DNA from: Bathynomus jamesi
Taxonomy: Eukaryota; Arthropoda; Malacostraca; Isopoda; Cirolanidae
Length of the DNA stretch: 64,000 bases
NCBI GenBank assembly: GCA_023014485.1
Contig: JAJOZX010012085.1
Coordinates: 26,001-90,000 of the forward strand
Direction: 5' to 3'
Each line of letters starts with the position of its first letter. The stretch's first letter is position 1. Position numbers and translations under genes: made by a program. Positions 11,229 to 22,469 of the stretch are shown here, one piece after another. Below the pieces are notes generated by a model. That model was not told where the DNA came from. It did not search any database and saw only the letters and a list, made by a program, of their open reading frames with translations.

Positions 11229-12746
11229 TGTGGTGGGATTCGGATTAACCTAACGGCCGCACCATGAATAAGAATTTTTCTTTTAAATTTAAGGCCTCCA
11301 CAAAAACCAGGCTGCTTACCTTGAAGGGTTGTTGGATCCAGGCTCGCTGCCCAGACCTCCGATTCCACGACTGCTGGCTCGTACTGCCAACAGTTTCTTG
11401 TTTCACAGGTCTTGCCAGAATAGCTTCCTTCTGTTTGTGTTTCAATATCTCCGGCATCCCCTTCCTAACAGAACTTCAAGTTCCCTTGGTCCAATAATGG
11501 TCTTCAGCCTCTCAGACAAATCCAGCCTGAATTTAGTTTCCTCTGTTATGTTGTTTATTTTCTCTTGTCAATTTACACACTTAAACTATTTTTTTATTTA
11601 CATTTCCACACACGCGCCAATTGGTTCCCCCACTTCTCAAAACTCGAGTTTTGACACACACGCCGACATTTTTAAACCTCAGAAGCGTCTCTTTTACTAA
11701 ATTTCTTTATTCTTTTTTTTTTTGTTTGCTAAAATGTTGACATTAACAAGTACTTTATTATCCATTTACTAACAGGGTTTAACAAGCGACCGTCCAACTC
11801 ACTCTTTTTCCCATACTAATTTAATAAAACTGTTTTATTCCTCATTCCTTGTTTACAAGTTTAACATTTCTTTATATAAAACTTAGTTTATTCTTTTCGT
11901 TCGTTAAAATATTAACATTAACATATTACCATATAACATACTTATTCTTTATTTATTTACTTCTTACTAGTTATTGTTTAAAATGTTAGTTGTTTACTTA
12001 TTTAATAATTATTCATTCTTTACTCTTTACTTTTTTTCTATGTATTTAAGACTTATTGGTTATCCTTTTTTTGCTGGAAAGAAAGAGAACCATTAAAATC
12101 CTATCTATAACAAGTATTTCATTGAAAAATTAAAGAAATTTAATATATAAATAATAATAATCAAGGCCCGGGGGAAAGGGCTGAGAACTAAAAGGGGAAA
12201 GGGTTCACCCTCCAGATTCCCCCCCCCCCCCTCCCAAGCTCCTTTCCACCTGTCTTGCCATACAGACTACACACCTACTTTATTATCCTAATATGGTTCT
12301 CTCTTCCTTTCTTTACAACCTTTATACAAAATATTTATTAACAAATTATTTACATATACTTTTTTTTTTTTTATACAAAAAATAGTTTCCAATTTTAAAT
12401 CGTTTAAATTATTAATTACATATATGGCTATCATAAGAATAACATATTTACAAATTTACTTCATAAATCATTCATTTATTTATTTAAATTATAATTCAGT
12501 TATTTAATAATCTTTATATTTAACAAATTCAGTAAACATTCAAACATTCAATATTTAGGACTAACAGCTGGCTAACAATTACTTTCTCTTTAATAATTTA
12601 TGTTATACTAAAAAATATATATACAAATTTCATTTTTTAATATTTATTTACAATAGTTATTTACAATACCAGAAATGAGGTTGAAACCTGCAAGGTGGCA
12701 AATCACCAGAGCGGGGGATCAGCAGGTCTGGGAACTCACCCAGACA
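11229..12746 (-). mobile_element. Gypsy A, 3' LTR (about 1.5 kb)
   Basis: It begins TGTGGTGGGATT at 11229. The same sequence restarts at 32857 and can be followed for about 920 bases in both copies, differing by a few percent. The right border at ...CCCAGACA (12746) is inferred from a TG...CA fit and the pyrimidine-rich CCTTCTCCTCCTTC just beyond, which would be the polypurine tract on the minus strand. The interior is non-coding. Confidence 0.8.
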
Positions 12747-12829
12747 CCTTCTCCTCCTTCAAGCACAGCCCAGCTTCTGGCCTCAAAATGTAGGCTGCCA
12801 CCTGGTTGAATTTCCAACCACTCGCTCTT

Positions 12830-13552
12830 TCACACATCATACAATGCTACTATTTTTTCCTGCAGAACACTACACCAACTTAATACTACACCACCACTCC
12901 CTAAACACTGTTGCACTCTCTCTATCATTCTAACCCATCTACTTCTAATATCTTCTCTAATACTACTTGTTAATTCTACATCTAAGATTTTATTCAACAC
13001 ATTTTCTTCTATTTCAAGCAATAACATTCTCACTTCCTCACAAAAATCAATCACATTCATTCTCTTCCTCATTCTTTCATTTATACTTCCTTCACCTCTA
13101 TCTACTCCCCATTCATCCCTCACACTTTCCATTAAGGTACAATACTTTGCTCAGTTATACTCCTTTCTCTCTCACAAGAATTGCAAATCCCACTCTCTTA
13201 ATGCCCCCTCCCTGACACAATCTTTCCACTTCTGAGTGAAGATGATTTCCCTTGTTCTCCTCTTCTCCACCCTCAGAAAATCCCAAAGGCCCTCAAGGTC
13301 TGGGACCCCAAAACCCTCAAACGAGAATTCCCCGGATGGACCAGGCTGGCACCATGAACCACCAAAGTCCTGAACATCCCATTCTAACTCTGCCTCACCT
13401 GTGGCTGTTCCAGAGTCCAACTGGGAATCCTTCAGCTCATGTACTTCACCTATCTGCCTGGCTTTCTCACCTTTCATTCCCTTTCTTCTCACCTTTTTCT
13501 TCCTTTTCACCACTTTGACACAGTCAAGAACTCCAGATCTGCATCCATTCAT
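12830..13552 (-). pseudogene. Gypsy A, C-terminal extension after integrase
   Basis: Two minus-strand frames (13552-13172 and 13132-12830) follow the integrase and precede the 3' LTR. They are charged, with W-D-x-Q-D-F-G and a terminal amphipathic segment (EENVLNKILDVE). The integrase of Gypsy B has a similar tail containing WDFSFSGF and IFLLESILQEY at the same place. I do not recognise a domain, but its presence in both elements suggests it is part of the polyprotein. Confidence 0.55.
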
Positions 13553-13653
13553 TCAGCCTGGATTCCCATCATGTTCTTGGTTTCTAGCGCTTTCTTTTGT
13601 TCCATCCTCTCACACATATACATTGGGTGACATACAATGTACTCTGGAGGTAT

Positions 13654-14492
13654 TCACCATTTGCGCAACTGCCAATGATGTGCTCTTACTTCTTCACACT
13701 GTCCATTCTCTTGCTCCCTCTCAATCACGTATGTTACCCCATTCTCCCATACTTTTTTCACCACAAATGGACCCTCAAACTTTTGCGCCAACTTACACTC
13801 ATTCCTTCTTCCAGTCTCATGCACCTCTCTCAAAACAAGCTCACCAACACCAAACGACCGAAAATGCACACCAGCCTCTCTCCATCTATCACACTTATTC
13901 TCATTTAATTGTATATCCTTTTGCACAAACCTTCCAAATGTAGACACACACCTTCTTGGGGAAGTTTGAATAGCTGAGTGGTATGTCGAATTGTAGCACC
14001 AGGCAATTCTTGCCAACTCAGCATCCCACTCAGCCCCTTCCTCAGTACATACATGCAGCATTTCACTTATCGTTTTCACTGTTCGCTCAGCCAAACCATT
14101 CAAAGCAGACATATACAGAGTTATTTTAACATGCTCTCTCCCATTGTCACTCAACATTCAAAACTAGCACCCCTAAACTCAGGCCCATTATCTGTTAAAC
14201 ACTTACGCGGGCTTCCAAGCATCATTGGAAACATACTATCTCTCATCACTCTCGCAACATGCTCACTTGTTTTATTCTCTAATGCAGCAACATACACAAA
14301 CTTACTCTTGTGATCAACCCCTACTAATATTCCAACTTTCCCTCTACTCGTTCTCAGCATACTCACAATATCAAACACCAAAAGCTCCCAGGGTTCTTTC
14401 ACTTCAATCTTTCGTACTGGGGGGCAGCTATACTGGGATTGGTATTTTTGCTTTTGGCAACTCTCACAAGTAGTTGCCACTTCTGCAACAAC
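13654..14492 (-). pseudogene. Gypsy A integrase catalytic core and C-terminal domain
   Basis: Integrase inserts the LTR cDNA into the genome. Reading leftward from 14480: the zinc-finger CESC pair, VFDIVSMLRTSRGK (first Asp), CLTDNGPEF (second Asp) and NGLAERTVKT (Glu), followed by W-C-Y-N-S and the GPF module (FEGPFVVKKVW). A frameshift at about 14155 separates the second Asp from the Glu. The hAT derivative 14502-16975 splits this gene from its N-terminal HHCC part at 16985-17120. Confidence 0.9.
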
Positions 14493-14988
14493 CAGTCCCA
14501 GTAGCCCTGTTCAAAAATCAACTTTTTCTTATTTTCATAGGTTTCTGTACTTTTTCCCATGCTTTTTGACCTGAAAAGGCCGAAAATCACAACCATTTTG
14601 ACCTAGGTTGTTGGGAAGCATTGCCGCATGGAGCTTTAAGTTTTCTGCCTTGAAATCGGCCAAAAGCACCAGTTCCAGGGTCTCTTGAATCATGTTTTGC
14701 ACTATAACTTTTTATCTAAACAAGATAGAGCAACAAAATAGGCACCAAATTAAAGTGTTTTTAATCCTCTTTCTAACTTATACAATTATGATAGTCTTGG
14801 AACAAGAAATGGCACATTGGTACATACAAAGATTTCAGAAATATCACAAAATTCGTTTTCTCACACTCAAGGCAGACAAGGCGCCTTATTCATAACACAA
14901 ATTTGAGATTAACATTTTGTCACAAGTCTAATCGATCAAGAAGTGAAAGCATTACATGATGATTAATTTCATAATGACATTTACACAG

Positions 14989-15826
14989 TCAGTTGTTGAG
15001 AGTTTGTTTCTTGAAGCTGTCAAAGTGGCGTCTGTTGAACTCCACAGCTTGAAGGAGATAGTCCCTTTGCTTGGCATCTGTTGTTATGACATTTGCAAAG
15101 TCGCTCATCATCTTGACACCACGTTCAGCAATGTCATTCACCGCTTTCAGATTCTTAACATAGTCCAACGCTTTTCTGTAGTCCTCATTCTGTGGCCAAG
15201 ACGTGACAGGTTCCAGAAGCCACTCGGATCCAATGTTCAGTGTGTCCAGCAGGAAATGTGATTCTGGGCCAATGAGATCAACCAGCGTGGTCTTAGCTGT
15301 GACTCTCTGGAATAGAGGCTTTCCTGTTCTGAAGCTGTCTGGCTTCTCAGTGGCATGTAACTGGGCAGCAATGTCGTGCTTCAATGTGTCACTCAATCTA
15401 CTGCTGAACAGGGCAAATAGCACGACTTCCTGCGTCAGGTACCATTTGTGGTTTTCCATCTTAAGTACTGCATCAGCAAGCTCTGGGTCAGTTTTCTTGT
15501 ACTTCAACATGTCCTGGATTAGACTTAGATCATTCACGGGAGCATCTGCAGCTTTCAAGGTGGCAGAAACCATGGCAGTAACTTGATTGTCTGATAAACC
15601 AAGACGGATCAGCTGTATTGCAGATGACATCACATTCCATGACCTTCCTTGGAAACGTCAAAGTCACACTAGTCACAGTGTCTTGATGGTGAGAACATCC
15701 AGGATGAGGCTGATGGTAATCCATGTCCTCTGTGTTAGCGTCGTTGTCAGTTGAGTCACCCCAGGTAATGTCATCCACATGAACAACTGCCTCTTGTTCT
15801 GCTGCAGCTGTAAAATAGTACAACAT
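14989..15826 (-). pseudogene. hAT-like transposase C-terminal half, catalytic core missing
   Basis: A splice acceptor at about 15826 (TTTTACAG on the minus strand) leads into AAAEQEAVVHVDDI and VTLTFPRKVM. After a frame change the sequence continues ATLKAADAPVNDLSLIQDML, NHKWYLTQE, TLVDLIGPES and NDIAERGVKMM. The last motif matches VNKAAERGVKL of the hAT at 53188 and corresponds to the hAT E-R block holding the catalytic Glu. The segment with HWDGK, FDTT and C-x-C-x-x-H seen in the 53-kb copy is absent between NDLSL and IQDML, so this copy cannot catalyse transposition. Confidence 0.75.
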
Positions 15827-15909
15827 GTTAAGACAGTAATTGTTAAGTACATGCTAAATATCGCAATGGAGTAAAACTTAAAACTTTTTGTGACGTTCAA
15901 AGTAATTAG

Positions 15910-16558
15910 TTTTACCTTGTTCTTGTCTATGCTGCAGTCTTTCATTCCTCGCTGCTTGCTGCAGGGATCTTGTCTCAAAAATCTTGTCATGACCAGACAT
16001 ATGACTTTTCCTCTCAGTCTTTTGGTCTTCATAGAACCTGATATCCTCATCTTTCTTCTCTCTGGATAACAGTCTGTTGTTCTGTATTTCCTGGATTGCA
16101 TCTGGAGCTCCTATATCGAACAGGCTGTCTAATTCCAGCACAAATGCTCCTCTTTTTCCTCCAGGGTTACTTGCTCTTCCTTTGCTTTTCACCAGAGCAC
16201 GATGTTTCTCATGTAGTTTCATGAAGAGCTTCATTGCGTTGTACTTGGTCATTGTCTTGATCCTAGCCATCTGCCAGAATGGGATGATAGATTCAACTGT
16301 TTCATATGCAAGGTCTTGAACCATGGGCCTCCCTGCATTTTCCGGTAAATTCTGAAGATTAAGGAAATACTGGAATGCCTGTCTGTTGGTGGGAAGCTGG
16401 GAACCACTGATAAAAGCTGAAGGGTATCCAACCAGGAAAGTTTCAGTGAGAGATCTGGTAGATGGCCCAGTTGACACCTGCCTGTGGACAGTACGTGGAG
16501 GTTCTGAGATATCAACTGTGCGCCCACGGAGCTCCCTCAGCTCCTTGCTTAATGCCAT
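15910..16558 (-). CDS. hAT-like transposase, N-terminal exon
   Basis: An uninterrupted frame begins MALSKELRELRGRTVDIS and carries LPTNRQAFQYFL at about residue 60, a conserved hydrophobic segment, and a glutamine/arginine-rich coiled-coil-like end. A donor (CAAG/GTAAAA) at about 15910 fits the acceptor at 15826, giving an intron of about 80 bases. The order (N-terminal LPTN block, basic coil, catalytic half) matches the copy at 53522. The N-terminus is intact even though the catalytic core is lost. Confidence 0.65.
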
Positions 16559-16629
16559 TGTGAAGTAACTTGTAGATGGTTTTCTAGATTCTGATTGAGT
16601 TTCTGTTGTTTCCTGAAAAATGATAGATA

Positions 16630-16632
<3 letters not shown>

Positions 16633-16683
<51 letters not shown>

Positions 16684-16706
16684 TAATTATTATTATTATT
16701 ATTATT
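16633..16706. repeat. (ATT)n microsatellite
   Basis: About 24 near-perfect ATT/TTA units with one interruption (TTTAATT), inside the hAT derivative next to its right inverted repeat. Confidence 0.95.
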
Positions 16707-16984
16707 TATTAATTTTATGCTCTTTCATTTGATACCTAATTTGTTGCTCTATCTTGTTTAGATCAAAAGTTAAAAGTGCAAAACATAATTCAAGGGACCC
16801 CAGAATTGGCGCTTTGGCCGATTTCAAGGCAGAAAATTTAAAGCTCCATGCGGCAATGCTTCCCAACATCCTAGGTCAAAATAGTTGTGATTTTTGGCTT
16901 TTTCAGGTCAAAAAGCATGGGAAAATGTACAGAAACCTATGAAAATAAGAAAAAGTTGATTTTTGAACAGGCCTACAGTCCCAG

Positions 16985-17130
16985 CCTAGGGTGGAAAACC
17001 ATTCCTTTCATCAATTCCCATAACTTGTTTTTTCCCACATGCCCATACATCCTGTGTGTAATAATCACCAATCCTACCATACCCTCAAATGTCATCACTG
17101 GCACACACAGTCTCACCCACCTTATTTACC
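16985..17130 (-). pseudogene. Gypsy A integrase N-terminal HHCC segment
   Basis: The minus strand reads EGMVGLVIITHRMYGHVG and WELMKGMVFHPRLG. This matches GMVGLVILIHHVYGHLG in Gypsy B, the His pair of the HHCC zinc finger. The Cys pair is on the other side of the hAT insertion at about 14470. Confidence 0.85.
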
Positions 17131-18373
17131 CTCATATAATCTAGCACTCCCATCCATACAGCCAACATTTTCGCATACCTTTTATATTCTTCCACCTCTT
17201 TTGACCACTCTCTCACATCTGTACCATTATACACACATTCTCTCAACTTGCATATCACCTCATCTCCCTCTTGCATATCTAAAATATCTTCATCTCTCAA
17301 CACTTCACACTGGTCTTCCACCTCTAACTCAATTGCTCCCACTAACACAGCATCTATACCTGTACTCGGAAACATTCCCATACTGACCACATGCTCTCCC
17401 TTCTCTCATTACTGAGCCCTGACCAACATCCACACTCAAGTTCATATTCTCAAGGAAATCAATTCCCAGTAGAAAATCCCAAGGCATTGATTCCCCTTTC
17501 AAGACTATGAACTTGTGCTCCCATACCTCTTTACATGCACCTAATCCCACCCTCAATTGCACAGCTTCATGTGACACAACTGTTCCCCCTCCTGTACCAC
17601 GTATTCTCACACCCACTCTTTCTCGGGATACAGGCATATTCTCTTCATCTAAATCACACAACACTTCCTCATTCACCAGACTGATTTGGGCACCTGTATC
17701 CACAAGACCCCTGTAGAGCTCAATAGGACCTTCCAGAACCCTTACAGGTACAACAGAAGGGCTGAGCTCTACCTCATCCACACAGTCACGTATCATCCAT
17801 GGCCCCTCTAACATACCCACTTCCATACAACCCTCTCCCTCTGACTCTCTCTGTGCAGCTCTAACTTCATCCAAAACCCTTTCCAAATTTTCACCTGGCA
17901 CTATACTTTTATACCTCTTCCTTTCACTCAACCAATTGTAATGTACACCACTAATACACTGCAAATGCAAAATCAGGGCTCCTTTCTCCTCAATCCTTTC
18001 ATCTTTATACACAATTGGACAATCACTACCATAACGCACATACACTGCAACACTAAACAATGAGCTGACCACCATGAGGACCTCTTGAAAAGGAAAAATA
18101 CCCAGGCTCCCCATGGCTTTCAGCTCACGTACATAATTGCGGACCTTACAAACACCCATCCTTTCTGGTTTCTTAATCGCTTCATTCATAACCAAGGTCC
18201 ACAATTCATTCACACTCCCTGGTATTCTCATTTTTAATCGATCCAATTTCAAATCTTTCAACCCATACCATACACTTTCAAACAAGCTGTCGCCACCCCC
18301 CTACTTTCATGCAACTTTACTATTCCCACTGGCAAATACTCAGGGTCAACCACCTCTTTCTCACACCTTTCAT
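17085..18373 (-). pseudogene. Gypsy A pol: OTU-like segment and second retropepsin
   Basis: This part follows RNase H and precedes integrase. At about 18285 a G-G-D-S-L-F-E-S-V motif resembles the DGNCLF active-site box of OTU proteases with Ser where Cys is expected. FPFQEVLMVVSSLF and LHLQCISGVHYN follow, the latter resembling the terminal His box. Then YRGLVDTGAQISLV at about 17700 and DFLLGIDFLENMNL at about 17470 form a complete retropepsin signature (D-T-G and h-h-G-x-D-F). It is a second aspartic protease, separate from the one at about 30725. The frame is mostly open from 18285 to 17329 and broken at both ends. Confidence 0.7.
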
Positions 18374-18958
18374 TCACCCCAGGTATTCTTGACATAAGGT
18401 CAGCCATACAATTCCTTTCCCCTGGCACACACTCAATCTTATAATCAAACTCTCACTCAACTCAAGCAAAGTTCTAGCAATTCTTCCATCCACAACTTTC
18501 ATTCTCTCCATACATACCAAGGGCTGATGATCAGTCTTTAAAATAAATTTCATTCCATACAAAAATGACTTGAAAGCTTTCACACAAAACCCCATTACTG
18601 CAAGTTCTCGCTCAATCGTACTGTACTTTCGCTCTGCCTTACTGAATGCTTTAGATACGTACCCAATTACTCTCCTTCCTTCCTGTCCTTCCTCTCCCTG
18701 CAACTGGCACAAGCACCCACCCATACAAAATCCACTCGCATCTGTATACAATTCTAGCAAACTTGCTCATTCACTCAGGTCTGGATAAGCCAACTCCATA
18801 TCTTTCGCTGCTTCCACTCTCAATTGCTCAAACGCTTCATTCATCTTCTCAGTCCACACCAATTGAGTACTACCTTTCATTCCAGTCACTTTGGCCAGGG
18901 GTTTCGAAATCCCAGAGCAGCCTGCTATAAATTTCCTCTGAAACTCTACAAGTCCCAG
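18374..18958 (-). pseudogene. Gypsy A pol: end of RT and RNase H
   Basis: From 18958 leftward: LVEFQRKFIAGCSGISKPLA (RT connection), a stop, then LELYTDASGFCMGGCL (first Asp of RNase H), ERELAVMGFCVKAFKSFLYG (Glu) and TDHQPLV (third Asp). The preceding residues (RELKSFL) lie at about 29170, on the far side of Gypsy B. The frame joins exactly across the CCAG duplication, so B interrupted this gene. Confidence 0.9.
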
Positions 18959-20248
18959 TGTCGCGGGTGACTCGACCCGCAACTACTACACGTTTGCAGC
19001 TGGTCTTAATTTGCGTGAATGTGTTGAACCCCCAAGATGGACACACTGATCTCTCCCTTCGACTTTTTCCCTCTACTCACAATTAACTGCTTTACTTTAA
19101 TCGCTATTGATTAATCCGTATTAACACCAAAGCAGCCTCGAAGAATTGCTAATATAATTACTTTTAACGGAAATGCCTATGGGAACATTAACCCCCTCTT
19201 CAGTGGCTCAAGATGATAACAGGGCAAAACTGTACAAAGTTAGGGACCCTGCGAAATCAATTCCATCCAGGATCCAGAGAATGAATAGCGAAGTGGGAAT
19301 GCGAAAGTCACAGGAAAAAATTGGGTTTATTTGTAAAAAAAATGCTATTTACATATATTATACGTCTCTCTCACCTTCATACACGCTCATTCACCCACAG
19401 AACCTTCCACACAATTTTCATTCACCATACAGATCAAGATATTTTAATGGAATGCTTTACACTTGAATTTTCTTATAAATTTCATTAATACTTATTCTTT
19501 ACAATACCATATTTTACTATTTCTAATACTTGAGTCCCTCTTGAGACCCCTATCTAGTCCTTAACTGGACTCTGGAAAGTCATTTCCTTGCAAAGGAAAT
19601 CCTTCCTATCCTTCCTAGGCCTTTTAGGATACATCCTACGGTGGCCACTCTTAAATTATTCTAATTCCAGGTGTTCTGGACCTACTCAGGAGGTCTCCCT
19701 TACGGGGCCCTTTACAATAGTAGGTAATGGTCTCCTGACCACCTAGGCCTATCCTGCCAGTATCATGAGGAGTCACCCTTAGGGGCCCCTCTTACAAACT
19801 GGTGGACTAAATCCATCTACATCAAGCCTGTATAGTTTTTCCCTTTTCCTTTGTTTTGTTTGGTTCTTTAATCAATCAAACTAGATGATCACCTAACATG
19901 ACTTCTTGAGGTGCTATGATTGAAGAAATAACCCTGCCAGAAGGATAAATAATATAAATTTTAACACTTACGTTATGTTGTTTGACTTAAATATATATTT
20001 CATTTTCTGATATCATTAAATTCGCCCTTTGGGCTACAAAAACAGGGACCCTCACCTGCCAGGTCCTCTCGACACACATATTTCCCTTCGAGCCACCACC
20101 AGAGGAGGGGATGCCCCCAGTGGCTAGGTATTTATCTCAACATGCTGCTGAAAAATATGCTTCCTGAAAAGATAGATAAAAACTAAGCAAAAGGCTAGGA
20201 CCTCAGTTAGTTGAGGGTGAAATTATAGGGATCTCTCGGACCCCCACA
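18959..20248 (-). mobile_element. Gypsy B, 3' LTR (1290 bp)
   Basis: TGTCGCGGGTGAC...GGACCCCCACA, a TG...CA repeat copied at 27863-29151. I find only three or so differences (TACTACACG/TACTTCACG, ATGCC/ACGCC, one indel), so insertion is recent. The 4-bp target duplication CCAG stands at 18955-18958 and 29152-29155. Pyrimidine-rich TCTCTCCCCTCACCC just right of it is the polypurine tract on the minus strand. Confidence 0.95.
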
Positions 20249-20672
20249 TCTCTCCCCTCACCCTCAACTCCACAAGACCCCACCAGATTCGCTCAACTTC
20301 TCTCTACCTTCTCAACATCAGGCTCTGGCAAGCGAGTTCCTTACATTTCTTAAGTTTTCTTTCTTAATAAACATACATATATATGGTACGTACAGATATA
20401 TATATATACAGTATATATATATATATATATATATATACTATATATATATATATATATGAAAATATATATATCCATACAATATACATAACAAACCAAATTC
20501 TGTCCAACACACCCCACACCCCACTCGCCACTCACCCCCCAAAAACCCTTCTGAAATTCATCTCCCAGTGGTTCCCTTTCTGGACCTGGCAGGGTTCTTT
20601 TTCTTTAATTTCTTACTTACTACCCATCACCAAACCCATTACCTCTTTTGTTATGTACAATTTATATCTACA
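20249..20672 (-). repeat. Gypsy B 3' untranslated region with TA microsatellite
   Basis: It lies between the stop of the integrase frame and the 3' LTR. It contains the polypurine tract next to the LTR and an interrupted TA run at about 20393-20470. There is no open frame beyond translations of the TA repeat. Confidence 0.8.
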
Positions 20673-22469
20673 TTACTCCTCCTTTCCCCGCTGTTTCCGC
20701 TCTAGTACCTGCGGTTGCACCCATGGTACCTCGATGACTCTTCCTCTCTGCCTAGTTAATCGGCTCTCCGGCTCAACCTTCTCTTCTTCACCCCTTTCTC
20801 TTCCTAACCATTTCTCCATCTCTGTAACCTTACCCTGAACTTCCCCACAAAACTCCTCTAGATGGTCCCTTCGCTCTAACTTTTCATCTTCTGGACCAGA
20901 CCCTTCCTGAAGAATTCTATACTCCTGTAGTATGCTCTCCAACAGGAAAATCACACTCCCTTGTGTAATGGACTTGTTAGTCTCCCTTTTTTTTCCATCC
21001 TGCCCTGGACCCAGCCCTGATCCTTCATCTTTCGTCTCCCATTCCTCTCGCAATTCAGTCCAATCTCCAATTTCCCACCAATTGGACCAATTAGACGCTC
21101 TCCCCAGATTTTCTTCTGGAAAACCACTAAAACTGAAATCCCATTCGAATCCCTCAAAATCATTTACTTCAGATTTTCCTTTCCCTTCCTGATCTAAACT
21201 ACATACTGGTTCCTTTTCCAGAACCTTTACCGGTCTCTTTTTCCTTCCTTTCTTCCCCATCATGAATACTATCTCTTTCCCCTCTAGATCAAGGGAAGTC
21301 TCCTCTTTCTGTTCCTCTTGATCCATTCTCCTCTGCTCCTCATCTTTACACATCTGATAAATGGGATGACTAGTCAAGTACTCTGGAACCTCTCTCCACC
21401 TCCTAAGTTGCTTCTGGTGGACTCGAATCTCCTCCGTCTCACCATGCTCATTCACCCTTTCTGCCACATATGTGACTTCATTCGGCCAAGCTTTGATGAT
21501 CTTATATGGCCCCTCAAACTGATCTTGTACCTTATACTCCACTCTCCGCCCGATCTTCTGGATCTCTCGAAGCACTAAATCTCCTTCCTTGAAGGGAGTA
21601 TATCTAGAATGGGCCTCTCTCCACATTCTTTTCTCGTTCTCTCCTAGCCGGATATTTGGTCTTACATTTCGTTCATAGTTTAATATATATTGGCTAGGGG
21701 AAGTATTCAGAGCTGCATGAAACGTGGCATTATAGCTCCAGAGAACTCTACTTAAATGCTCGTCCCAGTCATTTAACTCTCGACTCACCATCCTTAACAT
21801 TTCGGTCAATGTCTTGACCGTTCGTTCTGCCAACCCGTTCGAAGACGGCATATATGGTGTCACCAGAACTTGCTGGACACCACACTCCCTCAACATACTG
21901 GCAAATGGTTCCCCCGAAAACTCGGGGCCATTGTCACTGAGACATCTTGATGGTTTCAGCAACATCATCGGGAAGATGATGTCTCGAACCACCTCTGCCA
22001 CTACCTTACTCGTCTTATTCCTGAGTGGCACAGCATATGCGAACTTGGACTTATGGTCTACTACAATCACCATCGCGACATGTCCCCTCCTTGTTCGTGG
22101 TAAATTCACACAGTCAGTGACCACCATCTCCCCAATTTCTTGAGCCTCCACCTTCCGTAATGGAGGTCTCACCACCTGAGGTTGCCCCTTCCTTTTCTGG
22201 CACCGCTCACAGGAAGTTGCAACATCAGCACACACCTGACCCAAGTACGGGTGGAAGATAAGGGTTTTCATGACTCCCCAAAGTTTACCCTTTCCCAAGT
22301 GCCCATATACATGATGAATCAGGATAACCAGACCAACCATACCAACTAGAGTTAAAACTGGAACCAGTGTCCGCTCCCCATAATTGTTTACACGGGAGAA
22401 ATACACTACTCCCTTGCTAATAGACAGATTCCTCGCAAATCTTTTAAAATCTGTGTTCTGTCTCCCCAC
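20673..22469 (-). CDS. Gypsy B integrase with long C-terminal tail
   Basis: This is the integrase part of pol, about 600 codons. In order: the HHCC zinc finger (HHVYGHLG, then CERCQKRK) at residues 50-110; the DDE core with VVTDCVNLPRT (Asp), CLSDNGPEFSG (Asp) and NGLAERTVKTL (Glu) at about 135-235; and the GPY/F module (FEGPYKIIKAWPNEVTYV) at about 330. A tail of about 230 residues is Glu- and Lys-rich and ends near WVQPQVLERKQRGKEE. The catalytic triad is intact. It is offset by one frame from the upstream pol frame; a single-base change in the 22406-22469 overlap would fuse them, so either a mutation or a sequencing error separates the two. Confidence 0.93.
   Translation of the reverse strand: MGRQNTDFKRFARNLSISKGVVYFSRVNNYGERTLVPVLTLVGMVGLVILIHHVYGHLGKGKLWGVMKTLIFHPYLGQVCADVATSCERCQKRKGQPQVVRPPLRKVEAQEIGEMVVTDCVNLPRTRRGHVAMVIVVDHKSKFAYAVPLRNKTSKVVAEVVRDIIFPMMLLKPSRCLSDNGPEFSGEPFASMLRECGVQQVLVTPYMPSSNGLAERTVKTLTEMLRMVSRELNDWDEHLSRVLWSYNATFHAALNTSPSQYILNYERNVRPNIRLGENEKRMWREAHSRYTPFKEGDLVLREIQKIGRRVEYKVQDQFEGPYKIIKAWPNEVTYVAERVNEHGETEEIRVHQKQLRRWREVPEYLTSHPIYQMCKDEEQRRMDQEEQKEETSLDLEGKEIVFMMGKKGRKKRPVKVLEKEPVCSLDQEGKGKSEVNDFEGFEWDFSFSGFPEENLGRASNWSNWWEIGDWTELREEWETKDEGSGLGPGQDGKKRETNKSITQGSVIFLLESILQEYRILQEGSGPEDEKLERRDHLEEFCGEVQGKVTEMEKWLGRERGEEEKVEPESRLTRQRGRVIEVPWVQPQVLERKQRGKEE

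Larger units (their letters stand above)
14502..16975 (-). mobile_element. hAT-like deletion derivative inserted in Gypsy A integrase
   Basis: The ends are TAG(C/G)CCTGTTCAAAAATC and its inverse. The inverted repeats are long, about 240 bases (14502-14743 and 16734-16975), and diverged by several percent. The flanking direct repeat CAGTCCCAG occurs at 14493-14501 and 16976-16984. Removing the element and one repeat restores the integrase HHCC-to-core transition seen in Gypsy B. Confidence 0.88.

Noticed and set aside
11264..11700. Frames duplicated at 32949-33332
   Set aside because: They are inside the Gypsy A LTR; the duplication reflects the LTR pair, not a gene.
19173..19466. 97-codon frame duplicated at 28083-28370
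   Set aside because: It is inside the Gypsy B LTR and appears twice only because the LTR does.
20350..20838. Open frames rich in Tyr-Ile on both strands
   Set aside because: They are translations of the TA microsatellite in the Gypsy B 3' region.
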